A DNA stretch of 64,000 bases from Amycolatopsis sp. NBC_01488 (lineage in GTDB: Bacteria; Actinomycetota; Actinomycetes; Mycobacteriales; Pseudonocardiaceae). Location: assembly GCF_036227105.1 (NCBI RefSeq), contig NZ_CP109434.1:7226501-7290500 (forward strand), given 5' to 3'. Numbering within the stretch: the stretch's first letter is position 1; each line of letters begins with the position of its first letter. The translations under genes were made by a program, and so were the position numbers. The notes beneath the pieces were generated by a model. It saw only the letters and a program-made list of their open reading frames with translations. It was not told the DNA's origin and did not search any database. Below, piece by piece: positions 41,004 through 49,496 of this stretch.

Positions 41004-41768
41004 GTGACCTTGTTGAACGACCGGGCCGGCGGCCCCGACCCGACCGACGCCCTCTCGTCGGTGCCCGCGGCCGGTTCGCGCCGCGGGACGCCGCCGGTGG
41101 GCAGGCTGAAGTTCTGCTACGGGCCGATGGACTGCGGGAAGTCGACCCTGGCGCTGCAGATCGACCACAACCACGCGCGCCAGGGCCGGCGCGGCCTGGT
41201 GCTGGTGCGCCACGACCGGTCGGGCGCGCCGCGGATCTCGAGCCGGATCGGGCTGAGCCGGCAGGCGGTCGAGGTCGGCGAGGACACCGACGTGCGGGAC
41301 CTGGTGCGGCAGGAGTGGGCGCGGGGGCAGCACGTGGACTACGTGGTCGTGGACGAGGCGCAGTTCCTCTCCCCCGGGCAGGTCGACCAGCTGGCGGAGC
41401 TGGCCGACGAGGTCGAGATCGACGTGTACTGCTTCGGCATCGCGACGGACTTCCGGAGCCGGCTGTTCCCGGGTGCCGCTCGCCTGTTCGAACTGGCGGA
41501 CGAGCTGCAGCCGGTCCAGGTGGAGGTTTTGTGCTGGTGCGGGCTGCCCGGGCGGTTCAACGCGCGGGTGCTCGACGGCGAGGTGGCGCGTGCGGGCGAC
41601 ACCGTCGTGGTGGCAGATACCGAACAATCCGTAGTTGAATCTTCAGCTTCGGCCGGTTTTGAGGCCGAAAACACTACTGTGCGTTATCAGGTATTGTGTC
41701 GCCGCCACTTTCGATCGGGTGACTTGGGGCCCGTTACTGGTCGTCACGGTCAGTTACGGTTGGCCTGA
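41004..41768 (+). CDS. tdk: Thymidine kinase, type II
   Basis: 254 residues, GTG start. KFCYGPMDCGKSTLALQIDH is the P-loop, DYVVVDEAQFLSPGQVDQL the Walker B with the catalytic Glu, DVYCFGIATDFRSRLFPGA the lasso region, and CWCGLPGRFNAR plus LCRRHF the zinc-binding cysteines. All are diagnostic for TK1-like thymidine kinase, which phosphorylates thymidine in the salvage pathway. The extra 35 residues at the N-terminus and about 25 between the zinc motifs are longer than E. coli Tdk (205). The 3' third has lower GC than the rest. Confidence 0.92.
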   Translation: MTLLNDRAGGPDPTDALSSVPAAGSRRGTPPVGRLKFCYGPMDCGKSTLALQIDHNHARQGRRGLVLVRHDRSGAPRISSRIGLSRQAVEVGEDTDVRDLVRQEWARGQHVDYVVVDEAQFLSPGQVDQLAELADEVEIDVYCFGIATDFRSRLFPGAARLFELADELQPVQVEVLCWCGLPGRFNARVLDGEVARAGDTVVVADTEQSVVESSASAGFEAENTTVRYQVLCRRHFRSGDLGPVTGRHGQLRLA

Positions 41769-41911
41769 CGTGGGCACCAGTAGCCCATCCGGGGGATATC
41801 AGCACTAAGAAGGCCGTATTGACGTCACGCCGGAGCGCGAAACGCCTCCTACTAGAGGAAGCTGATGCCGTTGGGTGACGCAGCTCATCGTGAGCAACGA
41901 CATGGTCGTCC

Positions 41912-41938
41912 GGGAATCCCCGGGGGTACTTGGTCGTT
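41912..41938 (+). promoter_or_regulatory. SigR-type promoter of rbpA
   Basis: GGGAAT (41912-41917), 18 nt, GTT (41936-41938), exactly the GGGAAT-N18-GTT consensus of the disulfide-stress sigma factor SigR. rbpA is a known SigR target in Streptomyces coelicolor. The start of transcription would be about 50 nt before the ATG. Confidence 0.8.
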
Positions 41939-41994
41939 GCATAGGGTGAGCATCACCCAGGCTCCACCCGGAGCTGACTGAAAGGACCCCCATC

Positions 41995-42342
41995 ATGGCC
42001 GACCGTGTTCTTCGTGGAAGCCGGCTGGGAGCGGTCAGCTACGAGACCGACCGCAACCACGACCTCGCCCCACGCCGCACTGTGCGTTACGCCTGCCCGA
42101 AGAACCACGAGTTCGAGGTGCCGTTCTCCGACGACGCCGAGATCCCGACGGTCTGGGAGTGCCGCCTGCACGGCAGCGAATCGGAGATCGTGGACGGCGG
42201 GCAGCCCGAGCAGAAGAAGGTCAAGCCGCCGCGCACCCACTGGGACATGCTGCTCGAGCGGCGCACGATCCCCGAGCTCGAGGACCTGTTGAACGAACGT
42301 CTCGCCGAGCTGAAGGGCCGGCGGACCTCCCGGTCCGCGTAA
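41995..42342 (+). CDS. rbpA: RNA polymerase-binding protein RbpA
   Basis: 115 residues. LRGSRLGAVSYETDRNHDLA, the zinc-finger-like YACPKNHEFEVPF ... PTVWECRLHG, and the C-terminal sigma-interaction domain (PPRTHWDMLLERRTIPELED) are unmistakable. RbpA binds the principal sigma factor and RNA polymerase and stabilises the open promoter complex in actinobacteria. RBS gaaagga before ATG. Expressed from a SigR-type promoter upstream, so raised in oxidative stress. A strong terminator follows. Confidence 0.96.
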   Translation: MADRVLRGSRLGAVSYETDRNHDLAPRRTVRYACPKNHEFEVPFSDDAEIPTVWECRLHGSESEIVDGGQPEQKKVKPPRTHWDMLLERRTIPELEDLLNERLAELKGRRTSRSA

Positions 42343-42385
42343 CCCTTCGAGCGTCGGCCCGTAGCCACCGCTCCCGCCACAACGG

Positions 42386-42418
42386 AAAGGCCCCGCGACC
42401 TCCCCCCGCGGGGCCTTT
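42386..42418. terminator. Hairpin terminator after rbpA
   Basis: aaaggccccgcg (42386-42397) and its exact complement (42407-42418) around a 9-nt loop, ending in CTTT. It stands between convergent rbpA and the NUDIX gene. Confidence 0.85.
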
Positions 42419-42430
42419 CGCATGCCCGCG

Positions 42431-43048
42431 CTATCCCGCCGCGGCGCTGAACGGGCCGCGGAGAGCCGCCCACTGCAGCAGCATGATCGTCTTCGCGTCC
42501 GAGATCTCTCCCGTCTCGATCTTCTTGAGAGCGTCCTCGAAGCGCAGCTGCACCACCTCGATGTCCTCCCCCTCCGCCGCGATCCCGCCGCCCTCGCCGC
42601 GGTCCGCCGGGTCGTACGGCGCCGCGTAGCAGTGCAGGCGCTCGGTCACCGAGCCCGGGCTCGGGTAGACGTCGAAGACGCGCTCCAGCTCGCCGATGCG
42701 GACGCCCGTCTCCTCCTGAGCCTCGCGGCGGATCGCCGTCTCCGGGTCGTCGGCGTCCAGCAGGCCCGCGGCCATCTCCAGGAACATGCCGTCCGGGTGG
42801 TCGTTGACGTAGACGGGATAGCGGAACTGCCGCGTCAGCAGCACCGTGCCGCCCTCGACGTCGTAGAGCAGCACGGTGGCGCCGTTGCCGCGGTCGTAGG
42901 TCTCCCGCTGCTCGCTGGTCCACCGGCCATCCCGGTGCTGGTAGTCGAACGTCGTGCGGCGCAGGACGTACCAGGCCGAGGACAGCACTTCCACGTCGGT
43001 GACGCGGACGCGGGGGTTGCGGTCGGGGGCGCTTGCGATGGTGGTCAT
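42431..43048 (-). CDS. NUDIX hydrolase (ADP-ribose/GDP-mannose pyrophosphatase-like)
   Basis: 205 residues from the ATG at 43048. The Nudix box is AGLLDADDPETAIRREAQEE with ETGV after it (consensus GX5EX7REUXEEXGU satisfied). VLSSAWYVLRRTTFDYQHRDG, TVLLTRQFRYPVYVND and YPSPGSVTERLHCYAA are typical of the NudK/NudF branch, which cleaves nucleoside-diphosphate sugars to a nucleotide and a sugar phosphate. Divergent from the DeoR gene across 48 bp. Confidence 0.88.
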   Translation of the reverse strand: MTTIASAPDRNPRVRVTDVEVLSSAWYVLRRTTFDYQHRDGRWTSEQRETYDRGNGATVLLYDVEGGTVLLTRQFRYPVYVNDHPDGMFLEMAAGLLDADDPETAIRREAQEETGVRIGELERVFDVYPSPGSVTERLHCYAAPYDPADRGEGGGIAAEGEDIEVVQLRFEDALKKIETGEISDAKTIMLLQWAALRGPFSAAAG

Positions 43049-43096
43049 GCCGCGACCATAATGTGCATGACTCGGCAGAAACAAGGAGGACCGTGC

Positions 43097-43837
43097 ATGT
43101 TGGTCGGTGAACGTCGCGACCTGCTGCTCGCCCGGCTCGCGGCCGAGGGCAAGGTGCTGGCCAAGGACGTCGCGGCCGAGCTGGGCGTCTCGGAGGACAG
43201 CATCCGCCGGGACCTGCGCGACCTGGCCGCCGCCGGGCTCTGCCAGCGCGTCTACGGCGGCGCGCTGCCCGTCTCCCCCGCCGTCGCCGACTACGCGAGC
43301 CGCACGGCGATCGCCGTCGACGGCAAGGACCGCGTCGCGCAGGTCGCCGCGAGCCTGGTCCGGCCCGGGTCGACCGTCATCCTCGACGGCGGCACCACCA
43401 CCCTCGCCGTCGCGAAAGCCCTGCCCGGGGACCTCGAGGCCACCGTCGTCACGCACAGCCCGACCGTCGCCGTGGCCCTCCTCGACCACGCGAACGTCGA
43501 GGTGTTCCTGCTGGGCGGGCGCCTGTTCCGGCACTCCGCGGTCACCTGCGGCGCCGCCGCGGCCGAGGCCGCCCAGGCGATCAGCGCCGACGTCTTCCTG
43601 CTCGGCGTCACCGGCGTCCACCCCGACGCCGGGCTCACCACCGGTGACGCCGAGGAGGCCGCGATGAAACGCACCCTGGCCCGGCGTGCTGCCGACACCT
43701 ACGTGCTGGCCAGCGCCGAGAAGCTCGGGGCGGCCTCGCGATTCACCGTCCTGCCCCTCGCCGACGTCGCCGGCGTGATCACCGATGCGGAGAACGTGCA
43801 GGAACTTGCAGAGCGGGTGCCGATCCTGCGGGCATGA
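43097..43837 (+). CDS. DeoR family regulator
   Basis: 246 residues. MLVGERRDLLLARLAAEGKV and VAAELGVSEDSIRRDLRDLA form the DeoR HTH with SIRRDLRDL recognition helix; residues 70-246 are the sugar-phosphate isomerase-like effector domain (VILDGGTTTLAVAKALP, DVFLLGVTGVHPDAGLTTGD). The ATG at 43097 has a good aaggagg. Effector is usually a phosphorylated sugar. Its 3' end overlaps the convergent PIG-L gene by 59 bp, unusually long for this window. Confidence 0.88.
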   Translation: MLVGERRDLLLARLAAEGKVLAKDVAAELGVSEDSIRRDLRDLAAAGLCQRVYGGALPVSPAVADYASRTAIAVDGKDRVAQVAASLVRPGSTVILDGGTTTLAVAKALPGDLEATVVTHSPTVAVALLDHANVEVFLLGGRLFRHSAVTCGAAAAEAAQAISADVFLLGVTGVHPDAGLTTGDAEEAAMKRTLARRAADTYVLASAEKLGAASRFTVLPLADVAGVITDAENVQELAERVPILRA

Positions 43838-44564
43838 CTTCGACGTACCACTCCCGGCCCGCCACCACCGCGAACAACGGCGCCGGCAGCCACACGAGCA
43901 CCCGCAACACCGCCGCGAGCCGCCCGGTGCCGCGAACGTCGGACACGTGCGCCGCCAGCGCGGCCTGCTTGCGCCCGGCGAACCGCCGCACGTCGAACCG
44001 GTGGGTGACCGACGAGGCCGGGCTGTAGGCGCGCTCGAGCGCTTCGACGTCGTACTCGAACGGGATGCGCAGCACCCGCAGGACCCGGACGAACCGCAGC
44101 GCGAAGTCGCGGGGCAGCGTGGCCTCCAGCAGCCGCGTCCCGCTCAGGCGGGCCGCTCGCCGGGCGACTTGGTGGACCTTGACGTGGTCTCGGTGGCCGT
44201 AGCCGCCGTTGGGGTCGTAGCCCAGCAGGACGTCGGCCCGCTCCTCGTGCAGGATCGCGGCGAGCCGGTGCGCGGCCTCCTCGGTGTCGGCGCGGGCGAA
44301 GCGCTGCCGGCCGGGCGGGTCCGGGTACAGCTCGGGCCCGTGCCCGCTGTCGGCGTACCCCAGGTGCACGACGCGCCGGACGCCGAGGATGGCCGCGCTC
44401 GCCTCCAGCTCGGCCCACCGCGGGCTGGGCACCGAAGCGTCCATGCCGTCGGTGGCCACGACGACCACCACCCGGTGCCCGTCGGCCGCCGCGCGGGCGA
44501 GGGTGCCGCCGCTGAGCAGGACGGGGTCGTCGGCGTGGGCGTGGAAGGCCACGATGGTCGTCAT
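43779..44564 (-). CDS. PIG-L family deacetylase
   Basis: 261 residues from the ATG at 44564 (three codons downstream of another ATG). TTIVAFHAHADDPVLLSGGT is the zinc motif, usually AHPDDE; here the Pro is Ala and the Glu is replaced by Pro, so only His-Asp-Asp remain. GYDPNGGYGHRDHVKVHQVA has the third ligand His. Fold and the other landmarks (VVVVVATDG, HLGYADSG) are intact. Members remove acetyl from GlcNAc-inositol or related sugars in mycothiol or glycolipid synthesis. Motif change at Glu may alter but does not exclude activity. Confidence 0.84.
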   Translation of the reverse strand: MTTIVAFHAHADDPVLLSGGTLARAAADGHRVVVVVATDGMDASVPSPRWAELEASAAILGVRRVVHLGYADSGHGPELYPDPPGRQRFARADTEEAAHRLAAILHEERADVLLGYDPNGGYGHRDHVKVHQVARRAARLSGTRLLEATLPRDFALRFVRVLRVLRIPFEYDVEALERAYSPASSVTHRFDVRRFAGRKQAALAAHVSDVRGTGRLAAVLRVLVWLPAPLFAVVAGREWYVEVMPAGSAPALQVPARSPHR

Positions 44565-44599
44565 CGGCCCCATGATGGCCGAGAACGGGAGAAGGCGAC

Positions 44600-45346
44600 G
44601 TGAGTGAGCACCGGGTCCGGTTCGCGGCGCTGTTCGACGCCGAGGTCCGCCCGCACAACGAGCGGTTCCGCGCCGCGGCCGCGGTGAAACCCGGCGAGGA
44701 CGTCCTCGACGTCGGCTGCGGCACCGGCGAGTCCACCCGCGAAGCCGCGCAGGCGGGCGCGACGGCGCTGGGCGTCGACGTTTCGGAAGCCGCCATCGCG
44801 AGGGCTCGCGAGCTTGGCGGGGCGAGGTTCGAGGTCGCCGACGCGCAGACCCACGCGTTCGCGGCCGCGGCGTTCGACGTCGTGCTCAGCCGGTTCGGGG
44901 CGATGTTCTTCCCCGACCCGCCCGCGGCGTTCGCCAACCTCGCCCGCGCGCTGCGGCCCGGCGGCCGCCTGGTGCTGCTGGTGTGGCAGGAGCGGGCCCG
45001 CAACGAGTGGTACTCGGTGCTGCACGACGCCGTCGCGCCCGGCACCACCCCGCCACCCGCCGGGCCGCACTTCTCCCTCGGGAACCCTGATCGCACGCGC
45101 GCGCTACTCGAAGGCGCCGGGTTCCGCGACGTCGAGTTCACCGAGCTGCGCGAGCCCGTCTGCTACGGGCCTGATGCGGCGACGGCGTGCGAGTTCGCCC
45201 TCGGTCTCAAGGACGTCCAGGAGCTGCGGCCCACCGCGGACGCCCCGGCCCGCCTGCGAGCCGCGTTCGCCGCGCGCGAAACCCCGGACGGCGTGCTGCT
45301 GGGCGCCCGGACGTGGATCGTGACCGCCCGGCTCAGCCGCGCTTGA
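44600..45346 (+). CDS. Class I SAM-dependent methyltransferase
   Basis: 248 residues, GTG start. VLDVGCGTGESTREAAQAG is motif I, LGVDVSEAAIARAREL motif II, FDVVLSRFGAMFFPDPPAAF motif IV and ALRPGGRLVLLVWQERARNEW motif V. UbiE/Methyltransf_25 type acting on a small molecule. It starts 35 bp from the divergent PIG-L gene. Its last 14 bp overlap the convergent Ppm1 stop. Confidence 0.86.
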   Translation: MSEHRVRFAALFDAEVRPHNERFRAAAAVKPGEDVLDVGCGTGESTREAAQAGATALGVDVSEAAIARARELGGARFEVADAQTHAFAAAAFDVVLSRFGAMFFPDPPAAFANLARALRPGGRLVLLVWQERARNEWYSVLHDAVAPGTTPPPAGPHFSLGNPDRTRALLEGAGFRDVEFTELREPVCYGPDAATACEFALGLKDVQELRPTADAPARLRAAFAARETPDGVLLGARTWIVTARLSRA

Positions 45347-46100
45347 GCAGCCGCCGGACCTGCTGCCATCGGCGCTCGGCGCCCCACTTCGCCACCCGCA
45401 GGAACGCCTCACGGATGATCGAGCCGTCCATCTTGGACTCGCCGATCTCGCGTTCGGTGAAGGTGATCGGCACCTCGACGATTTCGAACCCGGCTTCGGC
45501 CGTGCGGATCGTCAGGTCGATCTGGAAGCAGTAGCCGTGCGAGTTGACCTCGTCCAGCGCCAGCTTCTCCAGCACCGGGCGCCGGTAGGCGCGGAAACCG
45601 GCCGTGATGTCGCGCGTGCGCATGCCGAGCGCGATCTGCGAGTAGACGTTGGCGCCGCGCGAGAGCACCTGGCGCTTCAGCGGCCAGTTCACCACGGCGC
45701 CGCCCGGCACGTACCGCGACCCGATGGCCAGGTCCGCGTCACCGACCGCGTCCAGCAGCCGCGGCAGGTCCTCCGGCGCGTGCGAGCCGTCGGCGTCCAT
45801 CTCGACGATCGTGTTGTACTCCCGCGCCAGGCCCCACCGGAACCCGGCGATGTAGGCCGCCCCCAGCCCCGCCTTCTCGGTCCGGTGCATGACGTGGACG
45901 TTCTCGTTCGCGGCCGCGCGCTCGTCGGCCAGCTCGCCGGTGCCGTCCGGGCTGCCGTCGTCCACCACGAGCACGTGCACGTCCGGGAGTACCTTGTGCA
46001 GGCGATCCAGGATCGGGCCGAGGTTCTCCCGCTCGTTGTACGTCGGGATCACCACCAGCACCGGCTCGATTCCCCGGGCCCCCCGCGGCGCCTGCGACAT
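45333..46100 (-). CDS. ppm1: Polyprenol monophosphomannose synthase (Dpm1/Ppm1 family)
   Basis: 255 residues from the ATG at 46100. LVVIPTYNERENLGPILDRL and VLVVDDGSPDGTGELADERA are the GT2 nucleotide-sugar motifs, IVEMDADGSHAPEDLPRLL carries the DxD. It transfers mannose from GDP-mannose to a polyprenyl phosphate, making the donor for lipomannans and for O-mannosylated proteins. It lies 26 bp after lnt in the same direction; in Mycobacterium tuberculosis the two functions are fused in one protein (Rv2051c), here they are separate genes. Confidence 0.92.
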   Translation of the reverse strand: MSQAPRGARGIEPVLVVIPTYNERENLGPILDRLHKVLPDVHVLVVDDGSPDGTGELADERAAANENVHVMHRTEKAGLGAAYIAGFRWGLAREYNTIVEMDADGSHAPEDLPRLLDAVGDADLAIGSRYVPGGAVVNWPLKRQVLSRGANVYSQIALGMRTRDITAGFRAYRRPVLEKLALDEVNSHGYCFQIDLTIRTAEAGFEIVEVPITFTEREIGESKMDGSIIREAFLRVAKWGAERRWQQVRRLLKRG

Positions 46101-46126
46101 CCGTGCTCCTCCGATATCCGCGGCGG

Positions 46127-47758
46127 TCAGTCCGCCGCTTCCCCTGCCGTGCCGGCGCTGCCGCGCCGGGTGCGAAAACGGAGCACGAGCCCGCCGGCCA
46201 CCCCGGCGATCGCCAGTGCCAGCAGCCCGTACTCCGTCCACGCACCGAGTCGATCCGACAGCGTAGTCTGCGTCCGCAGCGGGACGCGCCCGACCAGGGA
46301 ATCCGCGGTGAAAAGGCCCGTTGAGCTGGTAACCGTCCCGTCGGGGGCGACGATCGCGCTCACTCCTGAGACGGCGGACACCACGACCGCGCGACCGTGC
46401 TCGACCGCCCGCAGCCGCGACATGGCCAGCTGCTGGAGGCTCATCTCGCTCTCGCCGTACCAGGCGTTGTTGGTCGGCACGACGAGCAGCTCGGCGCCGT
46501 CGCGCACCGCGTCGCGGCCCGGGTAGTCGAACGCCGCTTCGTAGCAGACGAACGCGCCGACCTTGGTGCCCGCGACGGCCAGGGCCTGGTTGGTGCCGTC
46601 GCCGGGGACCATGTCGACGGTCTCGGAGTCGAGGAACGGCGTGACGAGCTCGGCGAGCTTCCGCGCGGGGACGTATTCGCCGAAGGGCACCAGCTGCTGC
46701 TTGGCGTAGCGAGCGCCGGGGCCGGTGTGCGGGTCCCAGGCGATGACGGAGTTCTGGAGGTGCCGGTCGGGCAGCTCGTAGATCGCGCCGATCAGCGCGG
46801 GCACGCCGAAGTTCGCGACGAGCTGGTCGACCTGCGGGTCGGGCCCGGTGACGGTGGTCGCGCTTTCCGGCCACAGCAGCAGGTCCGGCTTCGGGACCTT
46901 CCCGGCGTGGATGGCGTCGAGGAGCCGTTCGCTTTCGGCGATGGTGTTGCGGCGCAGGACTTCCCGCTGGCCCTGCAGCGCCAGCCCGATGTTCGGGGCG
47001 TTGCCCTGCACGGTCGCGACGGTCCGTTCGCCGTCCTGGGCGTCGGTGCCGATCGTCGGCCAGAGCGCCAGGCCGGCCACGACGGGCAGCAGCGTGCCGG
47101 CGGCGGCGAACACGGCCGGGCGGGTCCGCAGCGCGGCCATGAGCGCCGCCCGGCCGTCCCAGAGGCGTCCGAGGAGAGCGGCCAGGCAGAAGCCGGTGAG
47201 GACGACGGCCAAGCCGACCAGCGGCGCGCCGCCGATCGAGGCGAGCGGCAGGAACGCGCCTTCGGGCTGGCTGAAGGCGACGCGGCCCCACGGGAAGCCG
47301 CCGAACGGGAACCACGCGCGCGGAGTCTCCAGCGCGATGAACACCAGCGCGGCCCACAGCGGCCCGGCCGGCAGGCGGGACACCAGCGTGATCAGGCCGC
47401 CGGCGAGGCCGTAGTAGAGCGCCAGCGCGAACGACAGGCCCAGCCACGGCCACGGGCCGAAGTCGGGGCCCAGGAAGTCGAGCAGCCACGTCAGCAGCGG
47501 GAGGAAGAAGACGAACCCGAACGCGAAGCCGTAGCCGAACGCGCCGCGGAAGCGGCGCCGGCCGCGCAGCACGAGCGCGAACCCGGCGAACGCCAGCGGC
47601 GCCAGCCACCACAGCGGGCGTGGCGCGAAGCTCAGGTAGTAGGCGAACCCGGACACCAGCGCGCCGGCCAGCCGCAGCAGCCAGGCACGCGGGAACCGCC
47701 GGGTACGGGCGGGTTGGTGCGGGGCGCCCGGTTCGGGGTCCGCCACGGTGACTGCCAC
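46127..47758 (-). CDS. lnt: Apolipoprotein N-acyltransferase
   Basis: 543 residues. Six to seven membrane helices fill the first 220 residues (LLRLAGALVSGFAYYLSFAP, WWLAPLAFAGFALVL, GFAFGFVFFLPLLTWLLDF), then the nitrilase-like domain: Glu in VQGNAPNIGLAL ... LLLWPESATT, Lys in KQQLVPFGEYVP, Cys in GAFVCYEAAFDYPGR, the E-K-C triad. A C-terminal helix follows. It N-acylates lipoprotein diacylglyceryl-cysteine. GTG start. Next gene ppm1 points to shared envelope work; both probably form an operon with the amidohydrolase upstream. Confidence 0.92.
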   Translation of the reverse strand: MAVTVADPEPGAPHQPARTRRFPRAWLLRLAGALVSGFAYYLSFAPRPLWWLAPLAFAGFALVLRGRRRFRGAFGYGFAFGFVFFLPLLTWLLDFLGPDFGPWPWLGLSFALALYYGLAGGLITLVSRLPAGPLWAALVFIALETPRAWFPFGGFPWGRVAFSQPEGAFLPLASIGGAPLVGLAVVLTGFCLAALLGRLWDGRAALMAALRTRPAVFAAAGTLLPVVAGLALWPTIGTDAQDGERTVATVQGNAPNIGLALQGQREVLRRNTIAESERLLDAIHAGKVPKPDLLLWPESATTVTGPDPQVDQLVANFGVPALIGAIYELPDRHLQNSVIAWDPHTGPGARYAKQQLVPFGEYVPARKLAELVTPFLDSETVDMVPGDGTNQALAVAGTKVGAFVCYEAAFDYPGRDAVRDGAELLVVPTNNAWYGESEMSLQQLAMSRLRAVEHGRAVVVSAVSGVSAIVAPDGTVTSSTGLFTADSLVGRVPLRTQTTLSDRLGAWTEYGLLALAIAGVAGGLVLRFRTRRGSAGTAGEAAD

Positions 47759-47769
47759 GGGTGAGAACT

Positions 47770-49365
47770 CTAGGTGATGGCGTCGTGGAGGACTTCACCC
47801 GCGCGGACCGTGCGCAGGCACCGCGGCAGCGCGGCGCCCGGTTCCAGCCTCGGCAGCGGCGGGACGCCGGCGCGCGGGTCGGTGGACCAGCGCTGCACCC
47901 GGCTGTCCGGGGTCGCGACGACGAGGTCGGTCGCGTCCCAGATCGCGTAGTGCGCCGGGGCGCCCGGGACGAGGCTGCCGGTGACGCCGTCGGTGACCCC
48001 GGCGGCGCGGTGCCCGGCCCGGGTGTGGGCGGTGAACGCCGCCCGCGGCGACAGCCCCGCACCCGCGGTGCGGTGGTAGGCGGCCGCGCGGACGCTCGCC
48101 CACGGGTCGAGTGGCGTCACCGGCGCGTCGGAGCCGAAGGCCAGCAGGACGCCTTCCGCGGCCAACGTCGAAAACGGGTTGAGCCCGGCCGCGCGGTCCG
48201 CGCCGAGCCGTTCGGCGTACATGCCGTCCTCGCCGCCCCACCGGGCGTCGAACAGCGGCTGCATCGACGCGACCACGCCCCAGCCGGCCAGCAGCTTCGC
48301 CTGCTCGGCGGTGACCATCTCCAGGTGCTCGAGGCGGTGGTGGCGGGCGGCCAGGGCACGCTGGCCGACCTCCTTCTCGGCGAGCCGGAAGCCTTCGACG
48401 ACCTCGGCGACGGCGGCGTCGCCGATGACGTGGAACCCCGCCTGCAGCCCGGCTTCGGTGCACGCGGCCAGGTGCTCGCCGATGCGGTGCGCGTCGAGGT
48501 AGCGCGTGCCGGATCCGGCGTGGTCGGCGTACGGCGTGCTCAGGGCGGCGGTGTGGGAGCCGAGCGCGCCGTCGACGAACAGGTCGCCGGCCAGGCCGCG
48601 GGCGCCGAGCGCGCGGGCGGTGTCGACGGCGCCCAGCTCGCCCCAGTAGCCGACGACCTCGGGCGTGCCGGGGCCGGCGAGGGCGAGCAGGGCGGCGAAG
48701 TCGTCGCGGCCGGAGATGTCGGGGCCGCCGCATTCGTGGACGCTGACGATTCCGTGCTGTGCGGCTTCGGCGAGGAACGCGCGCTGGGCGCGTTCGCGCT
48801 GGTCCGGGGTGATCGCGGCGCGCACGGCCGCGCGGACGGCGTGGTGGGCGGCGCGGGTCAGCGAGCCGTCGGGCGACCAGCCCGCGGCGTCGCGGGCGGC
48901 CGGGGCGAGCGCGACCAGAGCCGTGGAGACCAGCGCGGAGTGGACGTCGACGCGGCTGAGGTAGACGGGCGTGCCGCCGGCGGCGGCGTCGAGCTCGGCG
49001 CGGCTGGGCAGCCGCGGGTCGGTCCAGGCGCTCTCGTCCCAGCCGTGGGCGAGCAGGACCTGGCCGGGGACGACGGCGTCGCGTACGCGGGCCAGCAGTT
49101 CGGCGCTGCTGTGGACGCCGGTGAGGTCGAGGCCGGTCAGGTGCAGGCCGGTGGCGGTGGCGTGGACGTGCGCGTCGACGAAGGCGGGGGCCACGAAAGC
49201 GCCCTGGAGGTCGACGATCTCGGCGCCGGGGTGCAGGGCACGGGCCGGGGCGTCCTGGCCGACCCAGACCACGGTGCCGCCGGTGACCGCCATCGCCGTG
49301 GCGTCCGGGCCGGCGGGGGTGTAGACGCGCCCGCCGAGCAGGAGCGTCGTGTGTTCGTCCGTCAC
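47770..49365 (-). CDS. YtcJ-like amidohydrolase
   Basis: 531 residues from the GTG at 49365; an in-frame start at 49419 adds a poor 18-residue extension. LLLGGRVYTPAGPDATAMAV is the small beta-sandwich, LQGAFVAPAFVDAHVHATAT the metal HxH motif; HGWDESAWTDPRLPSRAELD, VDGALGSHTAALS, FHVIGDAA, RHHRLEHLEMV and FGSDAPVTPLDP follow in the order of the N-substituted formamide deformylase/YtcJ family. Exact substrate unknown. Upstream of lnt with 11 nt between them, hence the same operon. Confidence 0.87.
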   Translation of the reverse strand: MTDEHTTLLLGGRVYTPAGPDATAMAVTGGTVVWVGQDAPARALHPGAEIVDLQGAFVAPAFVDAHVHATATGLHLTGLDLTGVHSSAELLARVRDAVVPGQVLLAHGWDESAWTDPRLPSRAELDAAAGGTPVYLSRVDVHSALVSTALVALAPAARDAAGWSPDGSLTRAAHHAVRAAVRAAITPDQRERAQRAFLAEAAQHGIVSVHECGGPDISGRDDFAALLALAGPGTPEVVGYWGELGAVDTARALGARGLAGDLFVDGALGSHTAALSTPYADHAGSGTRYLDAHRIGEHLAACTEAGLQAGFHVIGDAAVAEVVEGFRLAEKEVGQRALAARHHRLEHLEMVTAEQAKLLAGWGVVASMQPLFDARWGGEDGMYAERLGADRAAGLNPFSTLAAEGVLLAFGSDAPVTPLDPWASVRAAAYHRTAGAGLSPRAAFTAHTRAGHRAAGVTDGVTGSLVPGAPAHYAIWDATDLVVATPDSRVQRWSTDPRAGVPPLPRLEPGAALPRCLRTVRAGEVLHDAIT

Positions 49366-49496
49366 GCCCTTGAGTCTCCCCCGGGCGGCAGCGCCCTCGG
49401 CACCTGGGTGAAGGCACACCAGCAGACAGGAAGATTTACTCCGTGAGAACGTTATGACAGGATATTTTAACGCGTTCCCGACGACTAGGAGTACAA

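Noticed and set aside
45333..48062. Possible fused Lnt-Ppm1 protein in one 909-codon frame
   Set aside because: The part upstream of 46100 is Arg/Pro-rich noise in another frame of lnt; the true lnt frame ends at 46127.
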